11,719 nt of DNA from Dwaynesavagella gallinarum (GTDB lineage: Bacteria; Bacillota; Clostridia; Clostridiales; Clostridiaceae): positions 1 to 11,719 of the forward strand of contig DWVN01000071.1 of the NCBI GenBank assembly GCA_019120235.1, in the 5' to 3' direction. The notes beneath the pieces are model-generated. The model searched no databases, had not been told where the DNA came from, and saw nothing but the letters and a program-made list of their open reading frames with translations. Of the stretch, positions 1 to 6,761 are shown piece by piece. Made by a program: the position numbers and the translations under genes. Every line of letters begins with the position of its first letter. The stretch's first letter is position 1.

Positions 1-30
1 AATATTTTTAACAAATTCGTTAAAAATATT
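1..30. repeat. Perfect 12-bp inverted repeat upstream of gap (operator or terminator hairpin)
   Basis: AATATTTTTAAC at 1-12 is the exact reverse complement of GTTAAAAATATT at 19-30, with a 6-base spacer AAATTC. It ends 37 bases before the gap start codon. The arms are nearly all A/T, and the sequence after it (ATTATATTTT) is not a clean T-run, so it is a poor intrinsic terminator. It could be an operator for a dimeric regulator of the glycolytic operon, or the terminator of a gene left of the window. It does not fit the CggR or Rex operator patterns as I know them. The repeat is certain; the role is not. Confidence 0.6.
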
Positions 31-67
31 ATTATATTTTAGTGATAATATTTTGGGAGGATTTTTA

Positions 68-1075
68 ATGGTTAAAATAGGGATTAATGGTTTTGGAAGA
101 ATAGGTAGAAATGTGTTTAAGGCTATATTAGAGAATTATGGTAATGAGTTACAAATAGTAGCGATAAATGATTTGACTGATGCTAAAACACTTGCACATT
201 TATTAAAATACGATTCTCTTTTTGGAAAATTTGACGGAAGTGTTGAAGTAAAAGGTGATTCAATAGTTGTTAACGGAAATGAAATTAAAATATTTGCTGA
301 AAGAGATGCGGCAAGTATTCCTTGGTCAAGTGTTGGGTGTGAAATTGTAATAGAATCAACAGGATTCTATACAGATGGTAATAAAGCAAAAGCACATATT
401 TCTGGAACTGTAAAGAAAGTGTTAATTTCTGCACCAGCAACAAATGAAGATATAACAATTGTTATGGGAGTTAACCATGATAAATATGACGCATCAAAGC
501 ACAATATTATATCTAATGCGTCTTGTACAACTAACTGTTTGGCACCGTTTGCTAAGGTTTTACATGAAAAATTTGGTATTGTAAAAGGCCTTATGACTAC
601 AGTTCATTCATATACAAATGATCAAAAGATTTTGGATGCTCCACATAAAGATTTAAGAAGAGCTAGAGCGGCTGCAGAATCTATGATACCTACTACTACT
701 GGAGCTGCTAAGGCTGTTGCATTAGTGTTACCAGAGCTTAAAGGAAAACTTAATGGATTTGCTTTAAGAGTTCCAACTCCTACAGTTTCTTGTACTGATT
801 TAGTTGCTGAAGTTTCTAGAAGTGTAACTGTTGAAGAGGTTAACGCAGCGCTTAAAGAGGCAGCAGAGAATAATTTAAAAGGTATTCTTGGATATGAAGA
901 AGAACCATTAGTTTCAATGGACTATAGACAAGATAAGAGAAGTTCTATAGTGGATGCTTTATGCACGATGGTTATTGAAGGAAATATGGTTAAAGTTGTT
1001 TCTTGGTATGATAATGAATGGGGATATTCAAATAGATTAGCTGATTTAACAAGTATGGTTGGTAAAAGTTTATAA
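68..1075 (+). CDS. gap: Glyceraldehyde-3-phosphate dehydrogenase (NAD-type, glycolytic)
   Basis: This cytosolic homotetrameric enzyme oxidises and phosphorylates glyceraldehyde 3-phosphate to 1,3-bisphosphoglycerate, reducing NAD. The 335-residue product has the family's normal length. The N-terminal Rossmann motif INGFGRIGR is at residues 6-14 and NDLTD at 34-38. The active-site SNASCTTNCLAP puts the catalytic cysteine at 153, with the partner histidine at 180 (TTVHSYTNDQ). The C-terminal part has SWYDNEWGYSNR. I chose ATG at 68 because GGGAGGA at 55-61 sits seven bases upstream. A TTG at 53 in the same frame would add five residues encoded by the SD itself and is rejected. It is first in a block followed by pgk, tpiA, gpmI and eno, all lower glycolysis. 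A hairpin follows it, so its mRNA level may differ from that of pgk. Confidence 0.98.
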   Translation: MVKIGINGFGRIGRNVFKAILENYGNELQIVAINDLTDAKTLAHLLKYDSLFGKFDGSVEVKGDSIVVNGNEIKIFAERDAASIPWSSVGCEIVIESTGFYTDGNKAKAHISGTVKKVLISAPATNEDITIVMGVNHDKYDASKHNIISNASCTTNCLAPFAKVLHEKFGIVKGLMTTVHSYTNDQKILDAPHKDLRRARAAAESMIPTTTGAAKAVALVLPELKGKLNGFALRVPTPTVSCTDLVAEVSRSVTVEEVNAALKEAAENNLKGILGYEEEPLVSMDYRQDKRSSIVDALCTMVIEGNMVKVVSWYDNEWGYSNRLADLTSMVGKSL

Positions 1076-1088
1076 AAATTATCTTTAA

Positions 1089-1123
1089 AAAGGCTGATTT
1101 TGAAATATTAAGATCAGCCTTTA
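1089..1123 (+). terminator. Hairpin between gap and pgk (weak terminator, attenuator or processing site)
   Basis: AAAGGCTGAT at 1089-1098 pairs perfectly with ATCAGCCTTT at 1113-1122. One G-T and one A-T pair can extend it inward, leaving a loop of about 10 bases. The stem has a G/C core, unusual in this DNA. The sequence after the stem is AGTTGATATTAG rather than an unbroken T-run, so termination is probably partial. It could equally stabilise the 3' end of a processed gap transcript. No convincing separate promoter is visible before pgk, which argues for read-through. Confidence 0.65.
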
Positions 1124-1152
1124 GTTGATATTAGTTTTTAGGGGTGTGTTTT

Positions 1153-2346
1153 ATGACTTTTAATAAAAAAAGTATAGAGGATGTTTCTTTAAAAGGAAAA
1201 AGAGTACTTATACGTTGTGATTTTAATGTGCCTATAGTAGATGGTAAAATAACTGATGAAAATAGATTGGTTGGAGCTCTTGATACTATTAAATATGCTG
1301 TTAAAAATGGTGGTAAGGTTATACTTTGTTCCCATTTAGGGAAAGCTAAAGGCCCTGATGAAACAAAAAGTTTAAGAATAGTTGGTGAGAGATTATCTCA
1401 GCTTTTAGGTATGAATGTTAAATTTGTTCCAAGTGATTTAGTTGTAGATGATAATGTAAGAAAAGAAATAAGCATGATGAATGATGGAGAAGTAATTCTT
1501 ATTGAAAATACAAGATTTAGACCAGAAGAAGGAAAGTGTGGAGAGGAGTTTTCTAAAGATTTAGCTTCAATATGTGATGTTTATGTAAATGATGCTTTTG
1601 GAACTGCTCATAGAGCTCACTGTTCAACTGTTGGTGTTACTAAATTTGTAGATGAAAGTGTATGTGGATACTTAATTCAAAAAGAGTTGAAATTTTTAGG
1701 AGATACTATTTCAAAACCAAGTAGACCTTTTGTTGCTGTTTTAGGAGGGGCAAAGGTTTCAGATAAAATAAATGTTATTAACAATCTTTTAGATAAGGTT
1801 GATACTTTAATAATTGGTGGTGGGATGGCTTATACTTTTTTAAAAGCTCAAAGTTATTCCATAGGAACAAGTTTAGTTGAAGAAGATAAATTAGATTATT
1901 CAAGAGAAATGGTTGAAAAAGCAAAACAAAAAGGTGTAAACTTGCTTTTACCAGTTGATCATGTTATAGGTGATAAATTTGATAATAATGCTGTAAGAAA
2001 AGAAACTATTGATCAAAATATAGAAGATGGATTTATGGGATTGGATATTGGAAGTAAAACTTGTAAATTATTTTCTGATGTTTTGAAAAAAGCTAAAACT
2101 ATTATATGGAATGGTCCTATGGGAGTTTTTGAATTTTCTAATTTTAATAAGGGAACAATTGAAGTTGCTAAAGCTATGGCAGAAGCTGACGCTACAACAA
2201 TAATAGGTGGTGGAGATTCTGCTGCGGCTGTTAATATTTTAGGTTTTGGTGATAAAATGACTCATATATCTACAGGTGGTGGAGCTTCTCTTGAGTTTTT
2301 AGAAGGTAAAGTTTTACCAGGGATAGATGCGCTTAATAATAAATAA
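1153..2346 (+). CDS. pgk: Phosphoglycerate kinase
   Basis: This cytosolic enzyme transfers the acyl phosphate of 1,3-bisphosphoglycerate to ADP, giving 3-phosphoglycerate and ATP, the first substrate-level ATP of glycolysis. The 397-residue product is full length for the monomeric bacterial family. The N-terminal substrate-binding lobe shows RCDFNVP (residues 21-27, with D23 and N25), R38, SHLGKAKGP near 60-67 and ENTRFRPEEG near 118-127. The C-terminal nucleotide lobe shows NGPMGVFE and the glycine-rich GGGDSAAAV beginning at 352. The start is ATG 1153 with AGGGG at 1140-1144, eight bases away. An in-frame GTG at 1144 lies within the SD region and is rejected. It is separated from gap by a hairpin and followed 17 bases later by tpiA, consistent with one operon. 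Confidence 0.98.
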   Translation: MTFNKKSIEDVSLKGKRVLIRCDFNVPIVDGKITDENRLVGALDTIKYAVKNGGKVILCSHLGKAKGPDETKSLRIVGERLSQLLGMNVKFVPSDLVVDDNVRKEISMMNDGEVILIENTRFRPEEGKCGEEFSKDLASICDVYVNDAFGTAHRAHCSTVGVTKFVDESVCGYLIQKELKFLGDTISKPSRPFVAVLGGAKVSDKINVINNLLDKVDTLIIGGGMAYTFLKAQSYSIGTSLVEEDKLDYSREMVEKAKQKGVNLLLPVDHVIGDKFDNNAVRKETIDQNIEDGFMGLDIGSKTCKLFSDVLKKAKTIIWNGPMGVFEFSNFNKGTIEVAKAMAEADATTIIGGGDSAAAVNILGFGDKMTHISTGGGASLEFLEGKVLPGIDALNNK

Positions 2347-2363
2347 AAATAGGAGTTTTATTT

Positions 2364-3110
2364 ATGAGAAAGAATATTATAGCTGGAAATTGGAAAATGC
2401 ATTTTTCAAGTGAGGAAACTAAAAAGTTTTTAAATGAACTAGTTCCTAAAGTAAGTGATGCTAAGTGTGAAGTTGTGGTGTGTCCACCTTTTACTTCTCT
2501 TCAAGTAGCTAGTGATATTTTGAAAAATTCAAATATAAAATTAGGGGCTCAAAATATTCATTTTGAAGAAAAGGGAGCTTTTACTGGGGAAATTTCAGCT
2601 GATATGCTTAAAAGTTTCAATGTAAGTTATGTTATAGTTGGTCATAGTGAAAGAAGAAGTTATTTTAATGAAACAGATGAAGATATTAATAAAAAAATAT
2701 TTACGTGTTTGAAGAATGACTTTGTTCCAATATTTTGTGTTGGAGAAACTCTTGAAGAGAGAGAAGCTGGAAAAATGAAAAGTGTTTTGGAATCTCAAAT
2801 TAAAAATGCTTTTTTAGGAGTTTCAAAGGAAGATGTTAAAAAAATAGTTGTAGCTTATGAGCCTGTTTGGGCTATTGGAACTGGAAAAACTGCAACAAGT
2901 GAAGATGCTAATAATGTAATTGGTTTTATTAGAAATGTTGTTGAAAATATTTATGATAAAGAAGTATCTGAAAATATAGTTATTTTATATGGAGGTTCGG
3001 TAAAACCTAATACTATAAAAGAACAAATGTCTATGGAGAATATAGATGGGGCACTTGTTGGAGGAGCAAGTATTGTTGTTAGTGATTTTGAATCAATTGT
3101 TAAATTTTAG
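2364..3110 (+). CDS. tpiA: Triosephosphate isomerase
   Basis: This TIM-barrel homodimer interconverts dihydroxyacetone phosphate and glyceraldehyde 3-phosphate in the cytosol, so both halves of fructose bisphosphate feed GAPDH. The 248-residue product is the usual length. Catalytic residues are all present: N9 and K11 in GNWKM, H94 in VGHSERR and the catalytic base E166 in AYEPVWAIGTGKT, which also begins flexible loop 6. The phosphate-binding LYGGSVKP and DGALVGGAS motifs follow near the C-terminus. AGGAG at 2351-2355 is eight bases before the ATG. It lies 17 bases after pgk and 12 bases before gpmI, whose SD overlaps the tpiA stop region, so co-translation is likely. Confidence 0.98.
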   Translation: MRKNIIAGNWKMHFSSEETKKFLNELVPKVSDAKCEVVVCPPFTSLQVASDILKNSNIKLGAQNIHFEEKGAFTGEISADMLKSFNVSYVIVGHSERRSYFNETDEDINKKIFTCLKNDFVPIFCVGETLEEREAGKMKSVLESQIKNAFLGVSKEDVKKIVVAYEPVWAIGTGKTATSEDANNVIGFIRNVVENIYDKEVSENIVILYGGSVKPNTIKEQMSMENIDGALVGGASIVVSDFESIVKF

Positions 3111-3122
3111 GAGGAAAAACTT

Positions 3123-4655
3123 ATGGCAAAAAATGCCTGTGTTTTGTTAATATTAGATGGTTATGGGATGTCTCCTCAAAAAGAAGGAAATTCTATTGAA
3201 AAAGCTAATACTCCCAATATGGATAGAATTTTAAATGTATATCCTAATACTACTTTACATGCGAGTGGTTTGAAAGTTGGACTTCCTGAAGGGCAAATGG
3301 GAAATTCAGAAGTTGGACATTTGAATATTGGTACTGGAAGAATTGTTTATCAAGAATTAACAAGGATAACAAAAGCAATTGAAGAAGGAGAGTTTTTTAA
3401 TAATGATTCTTTAAATTTTGCTGTTGAGAATTGTAAAAAAAATAATTCTGATTTGCATGTAATGGGTTTATTATCTGATGGTGGTGTACATGCGCACATT
3501 AATCATTTAAAAGCGTTATTAAAATTTGCTAAAGAAAAAGGGGTTAAACAAACTTATATTCATGGATTTATGGATGGAAGAGATGTTTCACCAACTTCTG
3601 GAGTAAATTATGTAAAAGATTTACTTAAATATATGGAAGATATTTCTTATGGAGTTATTTCAACATTATCTGGAAGATATTACTCTATGGATAGAGATAA
3701 GAGATGGGATAGAGTTGAAAAGGCATATAATATCATTGTTAGAGGTGAAGGTGAAAAGGCTTTAGGCAGTGATCCAGTAGAATTTATAAAAAAATCTTAT
3801 GATAATGGCATAACTGATGAGTTTATTGTTCCAACTGTATTTATAGATAATGGAAATTTAAAAACTGGTGATTCATGTATATTTTTTAATTTTAGACCTG
3901 ATAGAGCTAGGGAATTGACTCATGCAATAGTAAATAAAAAATTTGATGGTTTTAATGTTTGTGACATTGATGTAGTTTTTGTATGTATGAGTTTGTATGA
4001 TAAATCTTTAGAAGGTTGTTTGGTGGCATTTAAACCGGAGAGTTACCCTAATACTTTTGGGGAATATTTAAGTAAAAATGGGAAAACTCAGCTTAGAATA
4101 GCTGAAACTGAAAAGTATGCTCATGTAACATTTTTCTTTAATGGAGGAGTTGAATTGTCTTACGAGGGAGAGGATAGAATTTTAATTCCTTCACCTAATG
4201 TTAAAACCTATGATTTAAAACCGGAAATGAGTTTACCTGAGCTTACAGATACTCTTGTTAAACAAATTGAATCTAGAAAATATGATTTTATTGTTTGTAA
4301 CATAGCTAATCCTGACATGGTTGGTCATACTGGAAATTTTGATGCTGCTGTTAAGGCTATTGAGGCTGTTGACCTTGCTATTGGGAAAATTGAAAGCAAA
4401 GTGATAGAATTTGGAGATAATATGTTTATAACAGCGGACCATGGTAATGCTGAAGTTATGGTTGATGAAAAAGGAGGACCAATGACTGCGCATACATGTA
4501 ATAAGGTTCCATTTATTTATATATCTAAAAACTGTGAGAGTATAAAATTAAAAGATAATGGTAAACTTGCAGATATAGCACCTACTATTTTAAATGTTAT
4601 GGGATTAGATGTTCCACAGGAAATTAGTGGAGATAATTTACTTTATAGGGTTTAA
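3123..4655 (+). CDS. gpmI: 2,3-bisphosphoglycerate-independent phosphoglycerate mutase (iPGM)
   Basis: This enzyme converts 3-phosphoglycerate to 2-phosphoglycerate through a phosphoserine intermediate. It belongs to the alkaline-phosphatase superfamily and uses two Mn(II) ions. The 510-residue length matches the family. Residue D12 in LILDGYG and the nucleophile S62 in GNSEVGHLNIG belong to the phosphatase domain. The inserted transferase domain follows, with substrate motif DGRDVSPTSG and SGRYYSMDRD. The phosphatase domain resumes with MVGHTGNFDAA and ITADHGNAE, which carry the remaining metal ligands. Mn and pH dependence links iPGM to sporulation in Bacillus; whether that applies here is unknown. 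The SD GGAGG spans the tpiA stop codon, with ATG at 3123. Eno follows 38 bases downstream. Confidence 0.98.
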   Translation: MAKNACVLLILDGYGMSPQKEGNSIEKANTPNMDRILNVYPNTTLHASGLKVGLPEGQMGNSEVGHLNIGTGRIVYQELTRITKAIEEGEFFNNDSLNFAVENCKKNNSDLHVMGLLSDGGVHAHINHLKALLKFAKEKGVKQTYIHGFMDGRDVSPTSGVNYVKDLLKYMEDISYGVISTLSGRYYSMDRDKRWDRVEKAYNIIVRGEGEKALGSDPVEFIKKSYDNGITDEFIVPTVFIDNGNLKTGDSCIFFNFRPDRARELTHAIVNKKFDGFNVCDIDVVFVCMSLYDKSLEGCLVAFKPESYPNTFGEYLSKNGKTQLRIAETEKYAHVTFFFNGGVELSYEGEDRILIPSPNVKTYDLKPEMSLPELTDTLVKQIESRKYDFIVCNIANPDMVGHTGNFDAAVKAIEAVDLAIGKIESKVIEFGDNMFITADHGNAEVMVDEKGGPMTAHTCNKVPFIYISKNCESIKLKDNGKLADIAPTILNVMGLDVPQEISGDNLLYRV

Positions 4656-4661
4656 TAAAAA

Positions 4662-4679
4662 ATTTTTATATATAAAAAT
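4662..4679. repeat. Perfect 18-bp A/T palindrome between gpmI and eno
   Basis: The 18 bases from 4662 to 4679 (ATTTTTATA followed by its reverse complement TATAAAAAT) read the same on both strands. The palindrome ends directly before the eno SD, GGAGGG at 4680-4685. As RNA it gives only a weak A/U hairpin, so it is an unlikely terminator. It could be a protein-binding site or a chance product of the base composition. I have low confidence in any function. Confidence 0.4.
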
Positions 4680-4693
4680 GGAGGGTTTATTTA

Positions 4694-5989
4694 ATGAAAA
4701 ATTTTGTAAAAATAGTTAATGTTCATGCTAGACAAATTCTTGACTCAAGAGCGTTTCCAACTGTTGAGGTTGAGGTTACACTTGAAGACGGTACTGTTGG
4801 AAGAGCAGCTGTTCCTTCAGGAGCTTCTACAGGTGAATATGAAGCAGTTGAACTTAGAGATGGAGATAAATCATACTACAACGGTAAGAGTGTTTTAAAT
4901 GCAGTTACTAATGTAAATGTAACTATTGCTCAAGCTTTGGAAGGTTTAAATATATTTGATCAAGTTAAAATAGATACAACTATGATTGAACTTGATGGTA
5001 GTGATAATAAAGGTAATTTAGGGGCTAATGCAACTCTTGGTGTTTCTTTAGCTTGTGCACAAGCAGCAGCTAATTATTTAGGATTATCTTTATACCAATA
5101 TATTGGAGGATGTAACGCAAAAGTTTTACCTGTTCCTATGATGAACATAATAAATGGTGGAAAGCATGCTGATAATAATGTAGATTTACAAGAATTTATG
5201 ATAATGCCAGTTGGAGCAGATTCTTTTTCTGAAGGTTTAAGAATGTGTTCTGAAATTTATCATTCTTTGAAAAAATTATTACATGATAAAGGATTATCAA
5301 CAGCTGTAGGAGATGAAGGTGGATTTGCTCCAGATTTAAAATCTAATGAAGAAGCTATTCAAATTATTTTAGAAGCAACTAGAAATGCTGGATATAAGCC
5401 AGGAGAAGAAATATTTATAGCTCTTGATCCTGCTTCATCTGAATTTTATGAAGATGGAAAATATAATTTATCAGGAGAAGGTAGAGTTTTAACTCCAGTT
5501 GAAATGGCAGATTTTTATGTTGATTTAGCTAATAAATATCCAATTATATCTATTGAAGATGGTATGGCTGAAAATGATTGGGAAGGATGGAGTATATTAA
5601 CTGAGAAGTTAGGAGATAGAGTTCAACTTGTTGGTGATGATTTGTTTGTTACAAATGTTAGCAGATTGTCTATGGGAATTGAAAGAAGAGTTGGTAACTC
5701 AATACTTATAAAAGTTAACCAAATTGGTACTTTAACTGAAACTTTAAATTCTATTGAAATGGCTCAAAGAGCAGGATATACTGCTGTAGTTTCTCACAGA
5801 TCAGGTGAAACTGAAGATACAACTATTGCAGATTTAGTTGTTGCAGTAAATGCTGGTCAAATTAAAACTGGTGCTCCAGCAAGAAGTGAGCGTGTTGCAA
5901 AATATAATCAGCTTTTAAGAATTGAGCAAGAATTAGGGTCAATGGCTGAATATAGAGGAGTAGGAGCCTTTTATAATTTAAGAAAGTAA
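4694..5989 (+). CDS. eno: Enolase (phosphopyruvate hydratase)
   Basis: Enolase dehydrates 2-phosphoglycerate to phosphoenolpyruvate in the cytosol, with Mg. In many bacteria it is also an RNA-degradosome partner and a surface plasminogen binder; neither can be read from this sequence. The 431-residue product is full length. Seen here are S42 in PSGASTGEYEA, E208 in VGDEGGFAP, metal ligands D245, E288 (SIEDGMAENDW) and D315, catalytic K340 in the signature ILIKVNQIGTLTET, and SHRSGETEDTTIADL at 367-381. One oddity is that residues 17-22 read DSRAFP, where the family nearly always has DSRGNP. GGAGGG at 4680-4685 lies eight bases before the ATG. It ends the glycolytic block, before a strong terminator. 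Confidence 0.98.
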   Translation: MKNFVKIVNVHARQILDSRAFPTVEVEVTLEDGTVGRAAVPSGASTGEYEAVELRDGDKSYYNGKSVLNAVTNVNVTIAQALEGLNIFDQVKIDTTMIELDGSDNKGNLGANATLGVSLACAQAAANYLGLSLYQYIGGCNAKVLPVPMMNIINGGKHADNNVDLQEFMIMPVGADSFSEGLRMCSEIYHSLKKLLHDKGLSTAVGDEGGFAPDLKSNEEAIQIILEATRNAGYKPGEEIFIALDPASSEFYEDGKYNLSGEGRVLTPVEMADFYVDLANKYPIISIEDGMAENDWEGWSILTEKLGDRVQLVGDDLFVTNVSRLSMGIERRVGNSILIKVNQIGTLTETLNSIEMAQRAGYTAVVSHRSGETEDTTIADLVVAVNAGQIKTGAPARSERVAKYNQLLRIEQELGSMAEYRGVGAFYNLRK

Positions 5990-6006
5990 GTTTAAATTTT
6001 TATTTT

Positions 6007-6034
6007 GTGGGGTATGCAAATGCCCCACCTTTTT
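6007..6034 (+). terminator. Rho-independent terminator after eno
   Basis: GTGGGGTAT at 6007-6015 pairs with ATGCCCCAC at 6020-6028 (nine pairs, one G-T wobble). They enclose a GCAA tetraloop of the stable GNRA class, and CTTTTTATTT follows. This is the strongest intrinsic terminator in the window and the clear end of the glycolytic operon. Confidence 0.92.
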
Positions 6035-6039
6035 ATTTA

Positions 6040-6048
6040 TGGTATAAT
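6040..6048 (+). promoter_or_regulatory. Extended -10 promoter candidate for the EIIA gene
   Basis: TGGTATAAT contains a perfect -10 hexamer TATAAT at 6043-6048 preceded by the TGN extension at 6040-6042. No -35 match is seen at the usual distance, where the eno terminator stem lies, so recognition would depend on the extended -10. Transcription would start near 6055, giving a leader of about 43 bases before the ATG at 6098. This is inferred from sequence only. Confidence 0.6.
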
Positions 6049-6097
6049 TGAAAAATATATATTAGATATAAAAATTATTTGGATAGGAGTAATATAA

Positions 6098-6568
6098 ATG
6101 GGGTTATTTAGTTTTAAAAATAAAAAATCAGTTGTTGTTTGTCCTGTAAATGGAGAAGTTTTACCTATAACTTCAAGTGAAGATAAGGTTTTTGCAGAAA
6201 AAATGATGGGAGATGGATTTGTAGTAAAGCCTAAGAGTGGAGAATTTTTTTCTCCTGTAAACGGTAAAGTTTCAATGGTATTTGAAACTAAACATGCTAT
6301 AGCTTTTACAACAAATGACGGATTTGATGTTTTAGTTCATATTGGAATGGATACTGTTAAACTAAATGGAGAGGGATATGAAGTATTAGTTAGTGCTGGT
6401 GATAAGGTTAAGATTGGTCAAAAAATTGCAAATGTTGATTTAGATGTTATAAGGAAAAAAGGATATTTAACAGATACGCCTGTTGTAATAACAAATCTAG
6501 ATGGAAAAGAAATTTCTCTTTTAAAAACTGGAGAATGTAATGTTTCAGATGAAATTATAAATTTATAA
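6098..6568 (+). CDS. crr: PTS glucose-family EIIA component (stand-alone, Crr-like)
   Basis: This 156-residue protein is a single EIIA domain of the glucose family. It takes a phosphoryl group from HPr and passes it to an EIIB domain during sugar uptake, and works in the cytosol at the membrane transporter. The two active-site histidines are present: H66 in VFETKHAIAFTT and H81, the expected phosphorylation site, in DVLVHIGMDTVKLNGEGY. The early PVNGEV and FFSPVNGKVSMV segments match the domain's beta sandwich. No EIIB or EIIC domain is attached or nearby, so it must serve a transporter encoded elsewhere that lacks its own EIIA. SD AGGAG at 6085-6089 lies eight bases before the ATG. It has its own promoter candidate and terminator, so it is probably monocistronic. 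The symbol is by similarity; the sugar is unknown. Confidence 0.9.
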   Translation: MGLFSFKNKKSVVVCPVNGEVLPITSSEDKVFAEKMMGDGFVVKPKSGEFFSPVNGKVSMVFETKHAIAFTTNDGFDVLVHIGMDTVKLNGEGYEVLVSAGDKVKIGQKIANVDLDVIRKKGYLTDTPVVITNLDGKEISLLKTGECNVSDEIINL

Positions 6569-6573
6569 TATTT

Positions 6574-6605
6574 AGGATATGTTTTAATGCATATCCTTTT
6601 TATTT
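6574..6605 (+). terminator. Rho-independent terminator after the EIIA gene
   Basis: AGGATATG at 6574-6581 pairs perfectly with CATATCCT at 6590-6597 around an 8-base loop. The transcript then continues TTTTATTT. It begins six bases after the EIIA stop codon and separates that gene from the shikimate cassette. Confidence 0.85.
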
Positions 6606-6696
6606 GTATAAAAATTATTTAAAAAAGTTATACTTTTTATAAGTATTAGAAAAATTTAATTGAAATTTAAATGTTATTTATTTTAATTTATATTTG

Positions 6697-6705
6697 TGAT
6701 ATTAT
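6697..6705 (+). promoter_or_regulatory. Candidate extended -10 promoter for the aroE operon
   Basis: TGATATTAT contains TATTAT (6700-6705, one mismatch to TATAAT) preceded by a TGN extension. It would start transcription near 6712, about 50 bases before the aroE ATG. No good -35 is spaced correctly. Because an upstream terminator isolates aroE, some promoter must lie in 6606-6750, and this is the best match I see. The A/T-rich background makes chance matches common. Apart from the overlapping inverted repeats at 6621-6647, I see nothing else in the gap from 6606 to 6749. Confidence 0.35.
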
Positions 6706-6761
6706 CTTTATTAAGGAAGTATTTTGGAAAAATTTATAATAATGTTTTCAAGGAGATTATA

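Noticed and set aside
53..67. TTG start five codons upstream of the gap ATG
   Set aside because: The codons TTG GGA GGA TTT TTA are the Shine-Dalgarno sequence itself. The ATG at 68 gives the standard GAPDH N-terminus MVKIGINGFGR.
1..67. CggR or Rex operator upstream of gap
   Set aside because: There are no CGGGAC/TGTCC half-sites for CggR. The GTTAA/TTAAC halves are in the opposite order to the Rex consensus.
1046..1076. TTAACA...TATAAA promoter-like pair at the end of gap for pgk
   Set aside because: The spacing is 19 bases and the match is imperfect; such pairs are frequent by chance in DNA this rich in A and T.
1144..1152. GTG start upstream of the pgk ATG
   Set aside because: It falls in the SD region. 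The ATG at 1153 has correct spacing and the expected N-terminus.
2595..2798. Minus-strand open frame of 67 codons inside tpiA
   Set aside because: It is antisense to a fully conserved gene, has no SD or recognisable domain, and looks like a composition artefact.
4233..4493. Minus-strand open frame of 86 codons inside gpmI
   Set aside because: It overlaps conserved metal-binding motifs of gpmI on the other strand and its protein resembles nothing I know.
6696..6761. GTG start giving aroE 22 extra residues
   Set aside because: The extension passes through the AAGGAG SD at 6750-6755 and has no match to the family N-terminus. ATG 6762 is properly spaced.
6606..6761. Possible T-box or other aromatic amino-acid riboswitch before aroE
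   Set aside because: The gap is short for a T-box leader. I find no T-box core like TGGNACCGCG and no terminator hairpin directly before the aroE SD.
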